A model generated the notes under the pieces. The model saw only the letters and a list, made by a program, of their open reading frames with translations. It did no database searches and was not told where the DNA came from. A stretch of DNA of 64,000 nt from Paractinoplanes durhamensis (GTDB taxonomy: Bacteria > Actinomycetota > Actinomycetes > Mycobacteriales > Micromonosporaceae), in the NCBI RefSeq assembly GCF_016862175.1, contig NZ_BOML01000041.1, forward strand, positions 1-64,000, read 5' to 3'. The position numbers and the translations under genes were made by a program. Shown here in pieces: positions 48,505 to 57,641 of the stretch (the stretch's first letter is position 1; each line of letters starts with the position of its first letter).

Positions 48505-50922
48505 ATGCGACCTTCCACTGAACCCCCAAGCCCTGGCCTTTTCGCCATGCCCGCCGTGCGCGAGCAGCAGGCGCCGAGGCGTGCCCCGGCCCCGCGACTC
48601 GACCCGGAGTCGCTGCTGGTCGGCCTCAACGGGCCGCAGCGTGACGCGGTCACGCATGCCGGCTCGCCGCTGCTCATCGTGGCCGGGGCCGGCTCCGGCA
48701 AGACCCGGGTGCTGACCCACCGCATCGCCTATCTGCTGGCCGAGCGCAACGTGCACCCGGGCGAGATCATCGCGATCACGTTCACCAACAAGGCGGCCGG
48801 CGAGATGAAGGAGCGGGTCGCCCACCTGGTCGGGCCGCGGGCGCGGCTCATGTGGGTGTCGACGTTCCACTCGGCGTGTGTGCGCATCCTGCGCGCCGAG
48901 CACGACCACGCCGGGCTGAAGAGCACGTTCTCGATCTACGACGCCGACGACTCGCGCCGCCTGATGACGCTGGTGATCCGCGAGCTCGATCTGGACCCGA
49001 AGCGGTATACGGCGCGAGGTCTCGCGGCCCAGGTGTCCAACCTGAAGAACGAGCTGGTCGAGCCGGAAGACTTCAAGGCCGACGCGAAGGGGCCGAACGA
49101 GCGGGCGCTCGCCGAGGCGTACGAGCTGTATCAGCGCCGCCTCCGGGAGGCGCACGCCCTCGACTTCGACGACATCATCATGGCCACGGTGCACCTGTTC
49201 CAGTCGCACCCGCACGTGGCCGAGGCATACCGTCGCCGGTTCCGGCACGTGCTGGTCGACGAATACCAGGACACCAACCACGCGCAATACACGCTGGTGA
49301 AAGAGCTGGTCGGGGAGTCCGGCGGGGACGTGCCGCCGGGTGAGCTGTGCGTGGTGGGCGACGCCGACCAGTCGATCTACGCGTTCCGCGGTGCCACCAT
49401 CCGCAACATCCTGGAGTTCGAGCGGGACTACCCGGATGCCCGCACGATCCTGCTGGAGCAGAATTACCGGTCGACCCAGACGATCCTGTCGGCGGCGAAT
49501 GCGGTGATCGACCGCAACACGTCCCGCAAGCCGAAGCGGCTGTGGAGCGACCAGGGCCCGGGCGAGCAGATCGTCGGCTACGTGGCCGACACCGAGCACG
49601 CCGAGGCCGACTGGGTGGCCCGCGAGATCGACCGCCTGCACGACCGGGATGAAGTGCGCCCGGGTGACGTGGCCGTCTTCTACCGCACCAACGCCCAGTC
49701 CCGCGTGTTCGAGGAGGTGTTCATCCGGGTCGGCCTGCCCTACAAGGTGGTCGGCGGGGTGCGCTTCTACGAGCGCAAGGAGGTCCGCGACGCGCTCGGC
49801 TACCTGCGCGCGGTGGTCAACGACGACGACACGGTCAGCATCCGCCGGGTGCTTAACACCCCGAAGCGGGGCATCGGCGAGCGGGCCGAGGCCTGCGTCG
49901 AGGCGCTGGCCGCGCGCGAGCGCATCTCGTTCGGCCAGGCGCTGCGGCACGCCAAGAACGCACCCGGCATCGCGGCCCGCTCGGCCAACAGCATCGCCGA
50001 CTTCGTGCAGCTCCTCGACGACCTGCGGCAGATGTCGCTGGCCTCCCCGCCGGAGGAGGTGCTGGAGGCGGTGCTGCAGCGCTCCGGCCTGCTCAGCGAG
50101 CTGGAGGAGAGCCTCGACCCGCAGGACCAGGGCCGGGTGGAAAACCTGCAGGAGCTGGTGAGCGTGGCCCGGGAGTACACCGAACGGGTGGAGTCTCAGG
50201 CGGAGGAGGGCGAAGAGCAGGTCGCCACCCTGGCCGGCTTCCTCGAGCAGGTGGCCCTGGTGGCCGACGCCGACCAGCTGCCCGACGACGACCCGGACAA
50301 CCAGGGCGTGGTCACCCTCATGACCCTGCACACGGCGAAGGGCCTGGAGTTCCCGGTGGTCTTCCTGACCGGCCTGGAGGACGGCGTCTTCCCGCACATG
50401 CGCGCCCTCGGCGACAACACCGAGCTGGAGGAGGAGCGGCGCCTCGCCTACGTCGGGATCACCCGCGCCCGCCAGCGGCTCTATCTGTCCCGCGCGGTCA
50501 CCCGGGCCGCCTGGGGCCAGCCGCAATACAATCCGCCGTCCCGCTTCACCGACGAGCTGCCGCCGGAGCTGATCCGCTGGGAGCGCACCGCGGGCAGCTA
50601 CACGTCCTGGTCGGGCACCGGTGGCGGGGTGGGTGGCCGGGCGGGCGGCGACCGTGGGCGCGGTGGTGGTTTCGCCGGCGGCACGCCCAAGGCACAGCAA
50701 CTGGCCAGCCGGCTGGGCATCGACGCCAGCAAGCTGGCGACGGCGAGCGAGCTGCCGCAGACACCCAAGGTCGCGGTCGGCGATCGGGTCAACCATCAGC
50801 GGTACGGTCTGGGCCGGGTGATCGCGATCGAGGGACAGGGCCCGGGTGCCCGCGCCCAGATCGACTTCGGCGACCAGAAGATGTGGCTGATCCTGCGGCA
50901 CGCGCCGATCGAAAAGATCTAG
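48505..50922 (+). CDS. pcrA: ATP-dependent DNA helicase PcrA/UvrD
   Basis: 3'-5' superfamily 1 helicase for repair and removal of proteins from DNA. 805 residues with motif Ia region TFTNKAAGEMKERV, Walker A GAGSGKT, Walker B VDEYQDT, motif III VGDADQSIYAFRG, motif IV LEQNYRST, motif V TLHTAKGLEF and motif VI VGITRARQRL. The C-terminal RNA-polymerase-binding Tudor-like segment is VGDRVNHQRYGLGRVIAIEG. The ATG at 48505 follows a -10 element; the open frame extends upstream through the NACHT gene but is not coding there. Its stop overlaps that of the convergent M23 gene by four bases. Confidence 0.97.
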   Translation: MRPSTEPPSPGLFAMPAVREQQAPRRAPAPRLDPESLLVGLNGPQRDAVTHAGSPLLIVAGAGSGKTRVLTHRIAYLLAERNVHPGEIIAITFTNKAAGEMKERVAHLVGPRARLMWVSTFHSACVRILRAEHDHAGLKSTFSIYDADDSRRLMTLVIRELDLDPKRYTARGLAAQVSNLKNELVEPEDFKADAKGPNERALAEAYELYQRRLREAHALDFDDIIMATVHLFQSHPHVAEAYRRRFRHVLVDEYQDTNHAQYTLVKELVGESGGDVPPGELCVVGDADQSIYAFRGATIRNILEFERDYPDARTILLEQNYRSTQTILSAANAVIDRNTSRKPKRLWSDQGPGEQIVGYVADTEHAEADWVAREIDRLHDRDEVRPGDVAVFYRTNAQSRVFEEVFIRVGLPYKVVGGVRFYERKEVRDALGYLRAVVNDDDTVSIRRVLNTPKRGIGERAEACVEALAARERISFGQALRHAKNAPGIAARSANSIADFVQLLDDLRQMSLASPPEEVLEAVLQRSGLLSELEESLDPQDQGRVENLQELVSVAREYTERVESQAEEGEEQVATLAGFLEQVALVADADQLPDDDPDNQGVVTLMTLHTAKGLEFPVVFLTGLEDGVFPHMRALGDNTELEEERRLAYVGITRARQRLYLSRAVTRAAWGQPQYNPPSRFTDELPPELIRWERTAGSYTSWSGTGGGVGGRAGGDRGRGGGFAGGTPKAQQLASRLGIDASKLATASELPQTPKVAVGDRVNHQRYGLGRVIAIEGQGPGARAQIDFGDQKMWLILRHAPIEKI

Positions 50923-51698
50923 CAGCCGAGGATGTTCACGCCGTGCGCGTGCATCCAGGCGGTCGGCTCCACCGGGTTCTGATAGAAACCCTGGTGCACC
51001 TCGAAGTGCAGGTGCGGCCCGGTGGAGTGGCCGGTCGAGCCCTCGTTGCCGATCTGCTGCCCGGCGGCCACCCGCTGCCCCTCCACCACGGTGATCACCG
51101 ACAGGTGCCCGTAGTGGGTGAGCCATCCGTCCCCGTGGTCGATCAGCACGGCGTTGCCGTAGCCCTGGGCCACGCCGGCCCGCACCACGGTGCCGGCGCC
51201 GGCCGCGACGATCGGCGTCCCGTCCGGGGCCGCCATGTCGACGCCTTCGTGCTGCCGTCCCCAGCGCAGCCCGAAGCACGAGGTCACCCGGGCGGTGGGA
51301 TGGGGATTCACCCAGGCGGCGCCGCCGGCGACGGCGGCGACGGTGGCTTGCGGTCGGGATTTGAGGCGTACGTCCTGGGCGGCGAAGACCGGAGCCCGGG
51401 TCAGCAGGGGCCGGCTACGGTCGGCGAGCCGCCCGGCGCCACCCTCGCGCAGCACCTCCGGCGGCACCGCGTCGACGTCCGCCAGATAGGGGTCGGTGAC
51501 CGTGGCCGGGGCGGGGAGCGCAACGGCGGCGGTGGTGGCGCGATGGTGCCGGGCGTTGGCAGCGGCGGCCGTGCCGCCGGCGATCCCGGTGACCAGGGCC
51601 GCGCCGAGGACCGCGGTCAGCGCCACGGTGCTCCCGTGCCTGCTGACGGCGCGGTGGCGGGGCAGGTTGTCGCGATGGTGGCGACCAGCGGTGCGCAC
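50919..51698 (-). CDS. Secreted M23 family metallopeptidase (peptidoglycan hydrolase-like)
   Basis: 259 residues: signal-like segment (STVALTAVLGAALVTGIAGG), an Ala-rich linker, and a C-terminal LytM/M23 domain. Zinc residues are in SCFGLRWGRQHEGVDMAAP (His, Asp) and the HLHFEVH motif (GPHLHFEVHQG). Likely cuts peptide cross-bridges in peptidoglycan. GTG start behind GGGAGGG. It overlaps pcrA by four bases at the stop. A second M23 gene lies directly upstream on the same strand but ends in its own terminator. Confidence 0.92.
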   Translation of the reverse strand: MRTAGRHHRDNLPRHRAVSRHGSTVALTAVLGAALVTGIAGGTAAAANARHHRATTAAVALPAPATVTDPYLADVDAVPPEVLREGGAGRLADRSRPLLTRAPVFAAQDVRLKSRPQATVAAVAGGAAWVNPHPTARVTSCFGLRWGRQHEGVDMAAPDGTPIVAAGAGTVVRAGVAQGYGNAVLIDHGDGWLTHYGHLSVITVVEGQRVAAGQQIGNEGSTGHSTGPHLHFEVHQGFYQNPVEPTAWMHAHGVNILGC

Positions 51699-51716
51699 GT
51701 GAACCCTCCCGCAGAC

Positions 51717-51759
51717 GAAAACACCCCGACATAAGGCCTTTCGGCCCGATTCCGGGGTG
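51717..51759 (-). terminator. Terminator between the two M23 genes
   Basis: CACCCCG pairs with CGGGGTG around an inner GGCC/GGCC stem on the minus strand, followed by TTTTC. It lies 22 bases beyond the upstream M23 stop and ends 19 bases before the GTG of the next M23 gene. Confidence 0.85.
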
Positions 51760-51780
51760 ACTGAGCGGGAACGGGGTGGA

Positions 51781-52521
51781 TCAGGACGCGGCGGCCGCCA
51801 TGCCGGCATACACCGACTCGACCTGGAGCTTGATGTCGACGCCGCGCTCGCGCAGGAACGGGATGGGGTCGACCGGCTGCCCACCGACGTGGATCTCGAG
51901 GTGCAGGTGCGTGCCGTACGAGTTGCCCGTGTTGCCGACCTGGCCGAGCACCTGACCGGCCTTGACCTTGTCGCCGACGTTGACCAGCACCCGCCGCGAG
52001 TGGGCGTAGATGACCTCGGTGCCGTCGTCGTTCTGCACGGTGACCGAGTAGCCGTAGCCGCCGTAGTAGCCGGCCTGAATCACCTTGCCGGCGTGGATCG
52101 ACTTGTAGGGCAGGCCCTCGGGGGCGGCCAGGTCGATACCGGCGTGCAGCTGGCCCCAGCGGACCCCGAACGCCGACGTGTATTCGTATTCCTCCAGGGG
52201 GAGCAGCCACACATCGGCGGCGGCTTCCTCGGCGCTGACCTTGGTCTTGCTCGCGACGCCGCGGTCCTCACTACGGGAGGCCTTCTCGTCGGTCGACCGG
52301 TCGGCGATGGCTTCGCTGGCGGAGTTCGCACTTTTGAGGCTCTGCAGAACCTCAGGGTTGACGTCCTTCGCATTGGGCAGGTTGGAACCGGCGCCGATGG
52401 CCACCACGCCCGCGCCGATGAAGGCGGAGGTGACGACGATCGCGTAGCGACTGCGGGGCGGGGTGGGTACACGGCGACGGCCGCGATACCGGTCGGGCTC
52501 AGACGACAAGCGCTGGCGCAC
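51781..52521 (-). CDS. Membrane-anchored M23 family metallopeptidase
   Basis: 246 residues: a basic N-terminus (DRYRGRRRVPTPPRSR), one hydrophobic segment (YAIVVTSAFIGAGVVAIGAG), a polar charged linker, then an M23 domain with zinc residues in FGVRWGQLHAGIDLAAPEG and GTHLHLEIHVGG. With HLHLEIH intact it should be active, unlike degenerate LytM factors. GTG start follows GGAGGG. It has a long, unusually AT-rich leader and its own terminator. Confidence 0.92.
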   Translation of the reverse strand: MRQRLSSEPDRYRGRRRVPTPPRSRYAIVVTSAFIGAGVVAIGAGSNLPNAKDVNPEVLQSLKSANSASEAIADRSTDEKASRSEDRGVASKTKVSAEEAAADVWLLPLEEYEYTSAFGVRWGQLHAGIDLAAPEGLPYKSIHAGKVIQAGYYGGYGYSVTVQNDDGTEVIYAHSRRVLVNVGDKVKAGQVLGQVGNTGNSYGTHLHLEIHVGGQPVDPIPFLRERGVDIKLQVESVYAGMAAAAS

Positions 52522-52913
52522 GAACAACCCTCCGTCAGTGGCATTTCGTCGGTCGGATCCCCGCTCACCATTGCTGTGAAGGGTGCCCATCCGAGCTGCT
52601 TGTTTGGGGTTAACCACTCAGCAGCCGGACGCCACGGTAACGAAACGGCAGCCGACTCACAAGTCGCAGCGCCAATTCCCTGACAGTTCCCCGTCCGTTT
52701 TGTGCAGCGAATGTCCGAATTCGTTACCTTTTCCAGGCGTCATCGTTGCGCACTCTCTGTGATTGGCATAGAAACGTAAGGTCAGATCACTCTGAATACA
52801 TTTCCAGTCACTCAAAGTGATCTCACTTATCTGGAGCCGACTACCCGTGGCGGGGTCGGCAGGTTACCGTTCGTTCAGGACAACGGTGTTCCGGTGGACA
52901 CGGAGGGTTCGGT
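52522..52913. other. 392-base divergent leader region between M23 and B12-binding genes
   Basis: No gene. The GC content drops noticeably between ~52690 and 52830. An inverted repeat (52784-52823) and a nested palindrome TCACTCAAAGTGA (52808-52820) are present. On the M23 side the leader can form stems such as GCTGCTGAG/AGCAGC. I looked for a c-di-AMP riboswitch, common upstream of actinobacterial M23 genes, and did not find the conserved blocks. Confidence 0.6.
52784..52823. promoter_or_regulatory. Nested palindromes upstream of the B12-binding gene
   Basis: AGATCACT (52784-52791) and AGTGATCT (52816-52823) are inverted; within them TCACT-CAA-AGTGA (52808-52820) forms a second palindrome sharing the right arm. 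Likely operator half-sites for a regulator of one of the divergent genes. Confidence 0.4.
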
Positions 52914-53318
52914 ATGCAGGCACGCATCAGAGTGGTCGTGGCCAAGCCTGGGCTTGACGGGCACGACCGTGGTGCAAAGGTGGTGGCCCGTGCGCTGCGT
53001 GACGCGGGTATGGAAGTCGTCTACACCGGCCTGCATCAGACGCCGGAGCAGATCGTCGAGACAGCTATTCAGGAGGACGCCGACGCGATCGGTTTGTCCG
53101 TTCTGTCCGGCGCGCACATGACTCTGTTTCGCAGAGTGATCGAGCTATTGGCAGAACGTGACGCAGGCGACATCGTGGTATTTGGCGGCGGCATCATTCC
53201 GGCCGACGACATTGCCGAATTGGAGTCCCTCGGGGTCGCCAAACTTTTCACCCCGGGAGCCACCACGGCATCCATCATCGAATGGGTACGCGCCAATGTG
53301 ACTACACCCGTGGCGTAG
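52914..53318 (+). CDS. Stand-alone cobalamin (B12)-binding protein, mutase small-subunit type
   Basis: 134 residues forming only the B12-binding domain of acyl-CoA mutases (methylmalonyl-, isobutyryl- or ethylmalonyl-CoA mutase). The cobalt-ligand motif DXHXXG is present in PGLDGHDRGAKV; SVLSGAHM and VFGGGIIP are the other conserved loops. The length equals that of the IcmB small subunit, so it should pair with a separate large subunit, which is not in this window. GGAGGG lies upstream of the ATG. It precedes sucCD, consistent with propionate/branched-chain carbon entering at succinyl-CoA. Confidence 0.92.
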   Translation: MQARIRVVVAKPGLDGHDRGAKVVARALRDAGMEVVYTGLHQTPEQIVETAIQEDADAIGLSVLSGAHMTLFRRVIELLAERDAGDIVVFGGGIIPADDIAELESLGVAKLFTPGATTASIIEWVRANVTTPVA

Positions 53319-53932
53319 TTACCAGGAACAACCCGCCGGCCGTAGCCAAATGGTTACGGCCGGTCGCGTTTCCGCGGTGCGTCGCTTGCTGGGAAAACCG
53401 CACCAGCTACGACTGGCAAGGGGAGAGGCCGGACGCACCCCTCACACGTCCGGCCTCTCATGCACGATGCCCCGCCGCCACCCCTCGACCGACAGGGCAT
53501 CGGCCGTTTCGCATCGGTTCGTCTCAGCGCTCCGACACCTCACTCAACGACGCCCTTCCGGGGCGGTTACGCGGCCGCGCGGGAGTTTTTGGGTGACCCG
53601 CGGACGACGTACAAGATCAATAAGGAAAGGCCGGGCAGCACGCCCGGATCAACCTAAGGTTGTGCGAGGGGCGCTGTGCGTGGGCGCGGGCCGCCGAGCA
53701 GGCTTGATGGGTACGAACCGGCCCGTCCGGTGGACGCGTGGTGTGCCGTCTTGCACACCGCGCACCCGCCGCTACGGGGCGCTTCTTCCGCTCGCTAGTC
53801 TGCGGAAGAGGGTCCCTTTCGGGCCGGACATTCTTCACGCCGGCGGCGCCGTTCACGACCGCCCGCGTACTTACAGGTCGGGACGCAACGGTGCGGTTCG
53901 CCGGCGCTCGGCGTCGCGAGAGAAGGAGACAC
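53319..53932. other. 614-base spacer before sucC
   Basis: No convincing gene; the Arg-rich frames present do not look like proteins. It contains a terminator at 53423-53459 for the B12-binding gene and, further right, several short hairpins (for example CTTCCGC/GCGGAAG near 53787-53810). The sucC promoter and leader must lie here, but I cannot place them. Confidence 0.6.
53423..53459 (+). terminator. Terminator hairpin after the B12-binding gene
   Basis: A perfect 13-bp stem (GAGAGGCCGGACG with its complement) and an 11-nt loop, about 105 bases after the stop codon. No strong T-run follows. Confidence 0.65.
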
Positions 53933-55111
53933 GTGGACCTGTTCGAGTATCAGGGGCGTGACCTGTTCGAACGGCACGGGCTGCCCGTGCTGGGCGGCGG
54001 CGTCGCCGAGACCCCGCAGGAGGCCCGCGCGATCGCGGAGCGGCTCGGCGGCAAGGTTGTCGTCAAGGCGCAGGTGAAGGTCGGCGGCCGTGGCAAGGCG
54101 GGCGGCGTCAAGCTGGCCGACGGTGCCGACGAGGCCGAGGCGCGCGCCACCGACATCCTGGGCATGGACATCAAGGGCCACACGGTCCACAAGGTGATGC
54201 TGGCCGAGACGGCCGACATCAAGGAGGAGTACTACTTCTCCTACCTGCTCGACCGGGCCAACCGCACCTTCCTCTGCATCGCCAGCGTGGCCGGCGGCAT
54301 GGAGATCGAGACGGTCGCCGAGGAGCAGCCGGACCGGGTCGCCAAGATCGCGATCGACGCCAGCAAGGGCGTCGACGAGGCCAAGGCCCGCGAGATCGTG
54401 GCCGCGGCGCAATACCCGGCCGAGGTCGCCGAGCAGATCGTCGACATCGCGGTGAAGCTGTGGCAGGCCTTCGTGGCCGAGGACGCCACGCTGGTCGAGG
54501 TGAACCCGCTGGCCAAGGTCGGCGACGGCCGGGTGCTGCTGCTCGACGCGAAGATCACGCTGGACGAGAACGCGTCGTTCCGGCACCCCGACCACGAGGC
54601 GCTGGTCGACCAGTCCGCGGTCGACCCGCTGGAGCAGGCGGCCAAGGCCAAGAACCTCAACTACGTCAAGCTGGACGGCGAGGTCGGCATCATCGGCAAC
54701 GGCGCCGGCCTGGTCATGTCCACCCTCGACGTGGTGGCCTACGCGGGCGAGGCGCACGGCGGCGTCAAGCCGGCCAACTTCCTCGACATCGGCGGCGGCG
54801 CCAGCGCCCAGGTGATGGCGAACGGCCTGGAGATCGTGCTCGGCGACCCGGCGGTCAAGTCGGTCTTCGTGAACGTCTTCGGCGGCATCACCGCGTGCGA
54901 CGCGGTGGCCAATGGCATCATCCAGGCCCTGGCCCTGCTGGCCGAGCGCGGCGAGAGCGTCACCAAGCCGCTCGTGGTGCGCCTCGACGGCAACAACGCC
55001 GAGGAAGGCCGCGCCATCCTCGACAGCGCCAACAACCCGCTGGTCGAGCGGGTGGACACGATGGACGGAGCGGCCGAGCGCGCCGCCGAGCTCGCGGCTG
55101 CGGGGAAGTGA
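53933..55111 (+). CDS. sucC: Succinate-CoA ligase, beta subunit
   Basis: TCA-cycle enzyme forming succinate with nucleotide triphosphate from succinyl-CoA. 392 residues with an ATP-grasp domain (VDLFEYQGRDLFERHGLPVL, VKAQVKVGGRGKAGGVKL), the metal/phosphate site segment VEVNPLAKVGDGRVLLLDAK, and the CoA-ligase domain motif NVFGGITACDAVANGI. GTG at 53933 follows AAGGAG; the open frame continues upstream but is not coding. Four bases separate it from sucD. Confidence 0.97.
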   Translation: MDLFEYQGRDLFERHGLPVLGGGVAETPQEARAIAERLGGKVVVKAQVKVGGRGKAGGVKLADGADEAEARATDILGMDIKGHTVHKVMLAETADIKEEYYFSYLLDRANRTFLCIASVAGGMEIETVAEEQPDRVAKIAIDASKGVDEAKAREIVAAAQYPAEVAEQIVDIAVKLWQAFVAEDATLVEVNPLAKVGDGRVLLLDAKITLDENASFRHPDHEALVDQSAVDPLEQAAKAKNLNYVKLDGEVGIIGNGAGLVMSTLDVVAYAGEAHGGVKPANFLDIGGGASAQVMANGLEIVLGDPAVKSVFVNVFGGITACDAVANGIIQALALLAERGESVTKPLVVRLDGNNAEEGRAILDSANNPLVERVDTMDGAAERAAELAAAGK

Positions 55112-55115
55112 CTTC

Positions 55116-55997
55116 ATGGCTATCTGGCTCACCAAGGACTCGAAGGTAATCGTCCAGGGCATCACCGGCTCGGAGGGCTCCAAGCACACCAAGCGGATGC
55201 TCGCCGCCGGCACCAACGTGGTCGGCGGTGTGAACCCGCGCAAGGCGGGCACGACCGTGGACTTCGACGGCGTCTCGCTGCCGGTCTTCGCGACCGTGGC
55301 CGAGGCGATCAAGGAGACCGGCGCCGACGTGTCGGTCATCTTCGTCCCGCCGGCGTTCACCAAGGGCGCGGTCGTCGAGGCCATCGAGGCCGAGATCCCG
55401 CTCGCCGTGGTGATCACCGAGGGCGTGCCGGTGCAGGACTCGGCCGCGTTCTGGGCGCTCAACATCGACCGCGGTCAGAAGACCCGGATCATCGGCCCGA
55501 ACTGCCCGGGCATCGCCTCGCCGGGCGCGTCGAACGCCGGCATCATCCCGGCCGACATCACCCCGGCCGGCCGCATCGGCCTGGTCAGCAAGAGCGGCAC
55601 GCTGACCTACCAGATGATGTACGAGCTGCGCGACATCGGTTTCTCGACCGCGGTCGGCATCGGCGGTGACCCGATCATCGGCACCACCCACATCGACGCG
55701 CTGAAGGCGTTCCAGGACGACCCGGACACCGACGCCATCGTGATGATCGGTGAGATCGGTGGCGACGCCGAGGAGCGGGCCGCCGAGTTCATCAAGGCGA
55801 ACGTGACCAAGCCGGTGGTCGGTTACATCGCCGGCTTCACCGCCCCGCCCGGCAAGACCATGGGTCACGCCGGCGCGATCATCTCCGGCTCGGCGGGCAC
55901 CGCCGACGCCAAGAAGGCGGCCCTCGAGGCCGTCGGCGTCAAGGTCGGCAAGACCCCGAGCGAGACCGCGCGGCTCATGCGCGAGGTCATGAGCTGA
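55116..55997 (+). CDS. sucD: Succinate-CoA ligase, alpha subunit
   Basis: 293 residues. A CoA-binding Rossmann domain opens the protein (VIVQGITGSEGSKHTKRMLA). Further motifs are IIGPNCPGIASPG and the phosphohistidine segment GKTMGHAGAIISGSAGTA. Pairs with SucC. ATG at 55116, immediately after sucC, makes the two an operon. Followed by a nested hairpin and then perM. Confidence 0.97.
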   Translation: MAIWLTKDSKVIVQGITGSEGSKHTKRMLAAGTNVVGGVNPRKAGTTVDFDGVSLPVFATVAEAIKETGADVSVIFVPPAFTKGAVVEAIEAEIPLAVVITEGVPVQDSAAFWALNIDRGQKTRIIGPNCPGIASPGASNAGIIPADITPAGRIGLVSKSGTLTYQMMYELRDIGFSTAVGIGGDPIIGTTHIDALKAFQDDPDTDAIVMIGEIGGDAEERAAEFIKANVTKPVVGYIAGFTAPPGKTMGHAGAIISGSAGTADAKKAALEAVGVKVGKTPSETARLMREVMS

Positions 55998-56015
55998 TTT
56001 GGTACGCACCACAAG

Positions 56016-56060
56016 GGCGCGCCGTCGCTCGGGTCAATGCGACCCGATTGGCGGCGCGCC
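56016..56060 (+). terminator. Nested hairpin after sucD
   Basis: Outer 9-bp arms (GGCGCGCCG/CGGCGCGCC) enclose a second stem CGGGTC/GACCCG. It lies 18 bases after the sucD stop and 49 before the perM start; no T-run is seen, so partial termination is likely. Confidence 0.6.
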
Positions 56061-56109
56061 GCTGTATCTGCGTCGCCGCAAGCCCTCTCTCGTGGAAAAG
56101 TAGGCGGCG

Positions 56110-57561
56110 ATGCCGAGCACAACCGACCGTCCCGACGGCTCGGACGACCCGTTCGCGGTCGCCGAGGCGGCCCTCGACGCGCCGGCCGCCCCGCGGGAGA
56201 CCGTGCCGGTCGAGCGCGCCACCGAGGCGATCGACCGTCCGACCGGGGCATTGGAGGCCGGCGATCGGCCGACGGTGCTGGTCGACGACAAGAAGCTCGG
56301 CGCGCAACCCACCGTCAAGGTGCCCGGCCAGCGCAAGCCGCCGCCGCGCAGCCGGCGTGCCCCGCTGCCGGTCGCGGTCGCGTTCGCCACGCTGTGGGCG
56401 GCCGCCCTCAGCTACCTCCCGGTCGCCGCGGTCATCGGGATGGCCCGCACCCTCGAAGGCCAGGGCGGTCTCGGCGGTGCCGCACACGCCGGCCTGGCCG
56501 GCTGGCTGCTCGGGCACGGCGTCCCGATCGGCACCTCGGCCGGCTCGCTCGGCCTGCCACCGCTGCTGCTCACCGGCCTGATCGTCTGGCGGCTCAACCG
56601 GGCCGGCCTGCACGTCACCCGCGCGATCGGCGCCCGCCGGTCGGGCAAGATCGGCGACGCGCTGCTGGTGGCCTTCAGCATCGGCCTGACCTACTCGCTG
56701 CTCGGCTCGGTCGCCTCGCTCGCGGTCGACGGCCGGGGCACCGACGTCACCCCGGCCCGGGCCGCGATCAACTTCTTCCTGCTGGGCCTGCTCGGATCGC
56801 TCGCCGGGTCGGTGCGCGGCACCGACGCGCTGAGCGTGCTGGCCCGCCGCACGCCGCGGGTCATGCGCGACGGCCTGCGCACCGGCGTGATGGCCGCGCT
56901 GTTCATCCTGGCCGCCGGAGCCGCGGCGGCCGGGCTGTCGGTGGCGGTCGGCGGCGGCCAGGCCGCCGACACGATCTCCGTCTATCACACCGGAGTGGCC
57001 GGTCAGGCCGGCATCACGCTGCTCAGCCTCGCCTACGGCGGGAACGCCGCGGTGTGGGCGGCCGCCTACCTGCTCGGGCCGGGCTTCGCGCTCGGCACCG
57101 GCTCGGAGGTCGGGCTCACCGAGGTGATGGTCGGCAAGCTGCCGGCGCTGCCGCTGCTGGCCGGGGTGCCGGACGGGCCGATGGGCGCGGCCGGCGCGGT
57201 GCTGCTGGCCGTTCCGGTGCTGGCCGGGATGGCCGCGGGCTGGCTGCTGATCCTGCGCCTCAACCGGGCCGCGCTCGGCGACGAGAAGAGCGGCCGGGCC
57301 GGTCCGAAAAAAGGGCCCGGTCGGAAACCGGAGTTGCCCTGGTCCACGGTGCTCGGCGGGGGCTTGCTCGCCGGCCCGGTGGCGGGTCTCGTGCTCGGCG
57401 TGATGAGCCGGGCGTCCAGCGGGCCGCTCGGCGACGGCCGGCTCGCCACCATCGGGCCCGACCCGTGGCAGGTGGCGCTGGTCGCGACGATCGTGGTGGC
57501 GTTGTCGGCCTCGCTGGGTGCGGCCGCCGCCCGTACGTTCGCACCCGCTCCCAAAAGCTGA
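56110..57561 (+). CDS. perM: PerM-like integral membrane protein (DUF6350)
   Basis: 483 residues: a hydrophilic N-terminal ~85 residues followed by many membrane segments (for example AALFILAAGAAAAGLSVAVG). The sucC-sucD-perM-purN-purH order is that of Mycobacterium tuberculosis, where PerM supports cell division and persistence; this synteny supports the name. Probably a membrane protein linked to divisome stability. No catalytic motif is visible. Confidence 0.85.
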   Translation: MPSTTDRPDGSDDPFAVAEAALDAPAAPRETVPVERATEAIDRPTGALEAGDRPTVLVDDKKLGAQPTVKVPGQRKPPPRSRRAPLPVAVAFATLWAAALSYLPVAAVIGMARTLEGQGGLGGAAHAGLAGWLLGHGVPIGTSAGSLGLPPLLLTGLIVWRLNRAGLHVTRAIGARRSGKIGDALLVAFSIGLTYSLLGSVASLAVDGRGTDVTPARAAINFFLLGLLGSLAGSVRGTDALSVLARRTPRVMRDGLRTGVMAALFILAAGAAAAGLSVAVGGGQAADTISVYHTGVAGQAGITLLSLAYGGNAAVWAAAYLLGPGFALGTGSEVGLTEVMVGKLPALPLLAGVPDGPMGAAGAVLLAVPVLAGMAAGWLLILRLNRAALGDEKSGRAGPKKGPGRKPELPWSTVLGGGLLAGPVAGLVLGVMSRASSGPLGDGRLATIGPDPWQVALVATIVVALSASLGAAAARTFAPAPKS

Positions 57562-57629
57562 CGGCCCCGAAAGCGTGACCGGCCGCCCAGGCTGAATGCC
57601 CCGTTGGCCGCGGCTCGCCGCGGCGGAGA

Positions 57630-57635
57630 TAGGGT
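57630..57635 (+). promoter_or_regulatory. -10 element for a probable leaderless purN transcript
   Basis: TAGGGT ends 6 bases before the GTG at 57642, with no ribosome-binding site between. The purN-purH unit therefore seems to have its own start despite following perM. Confidence 0.6.
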
Positions 57636-57641
57636 TCTCGG

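Noticed and set aside
52522..52800. c-di-AMP (ydaO/yuaA) riboswitch upstream of the M23 gene
   Set aside because: Expected from the gene class, but the conserved GGGGGA and GGGGUGAAU-like blocks are not found on the minus strand.
53350..53961. Possible gene between the B12-binding gene and sucC
   Set aside because: Arg-rich, no ribosome-binding site, contains a terminator hairpin region and overlaps the sucC start; looks accidental.
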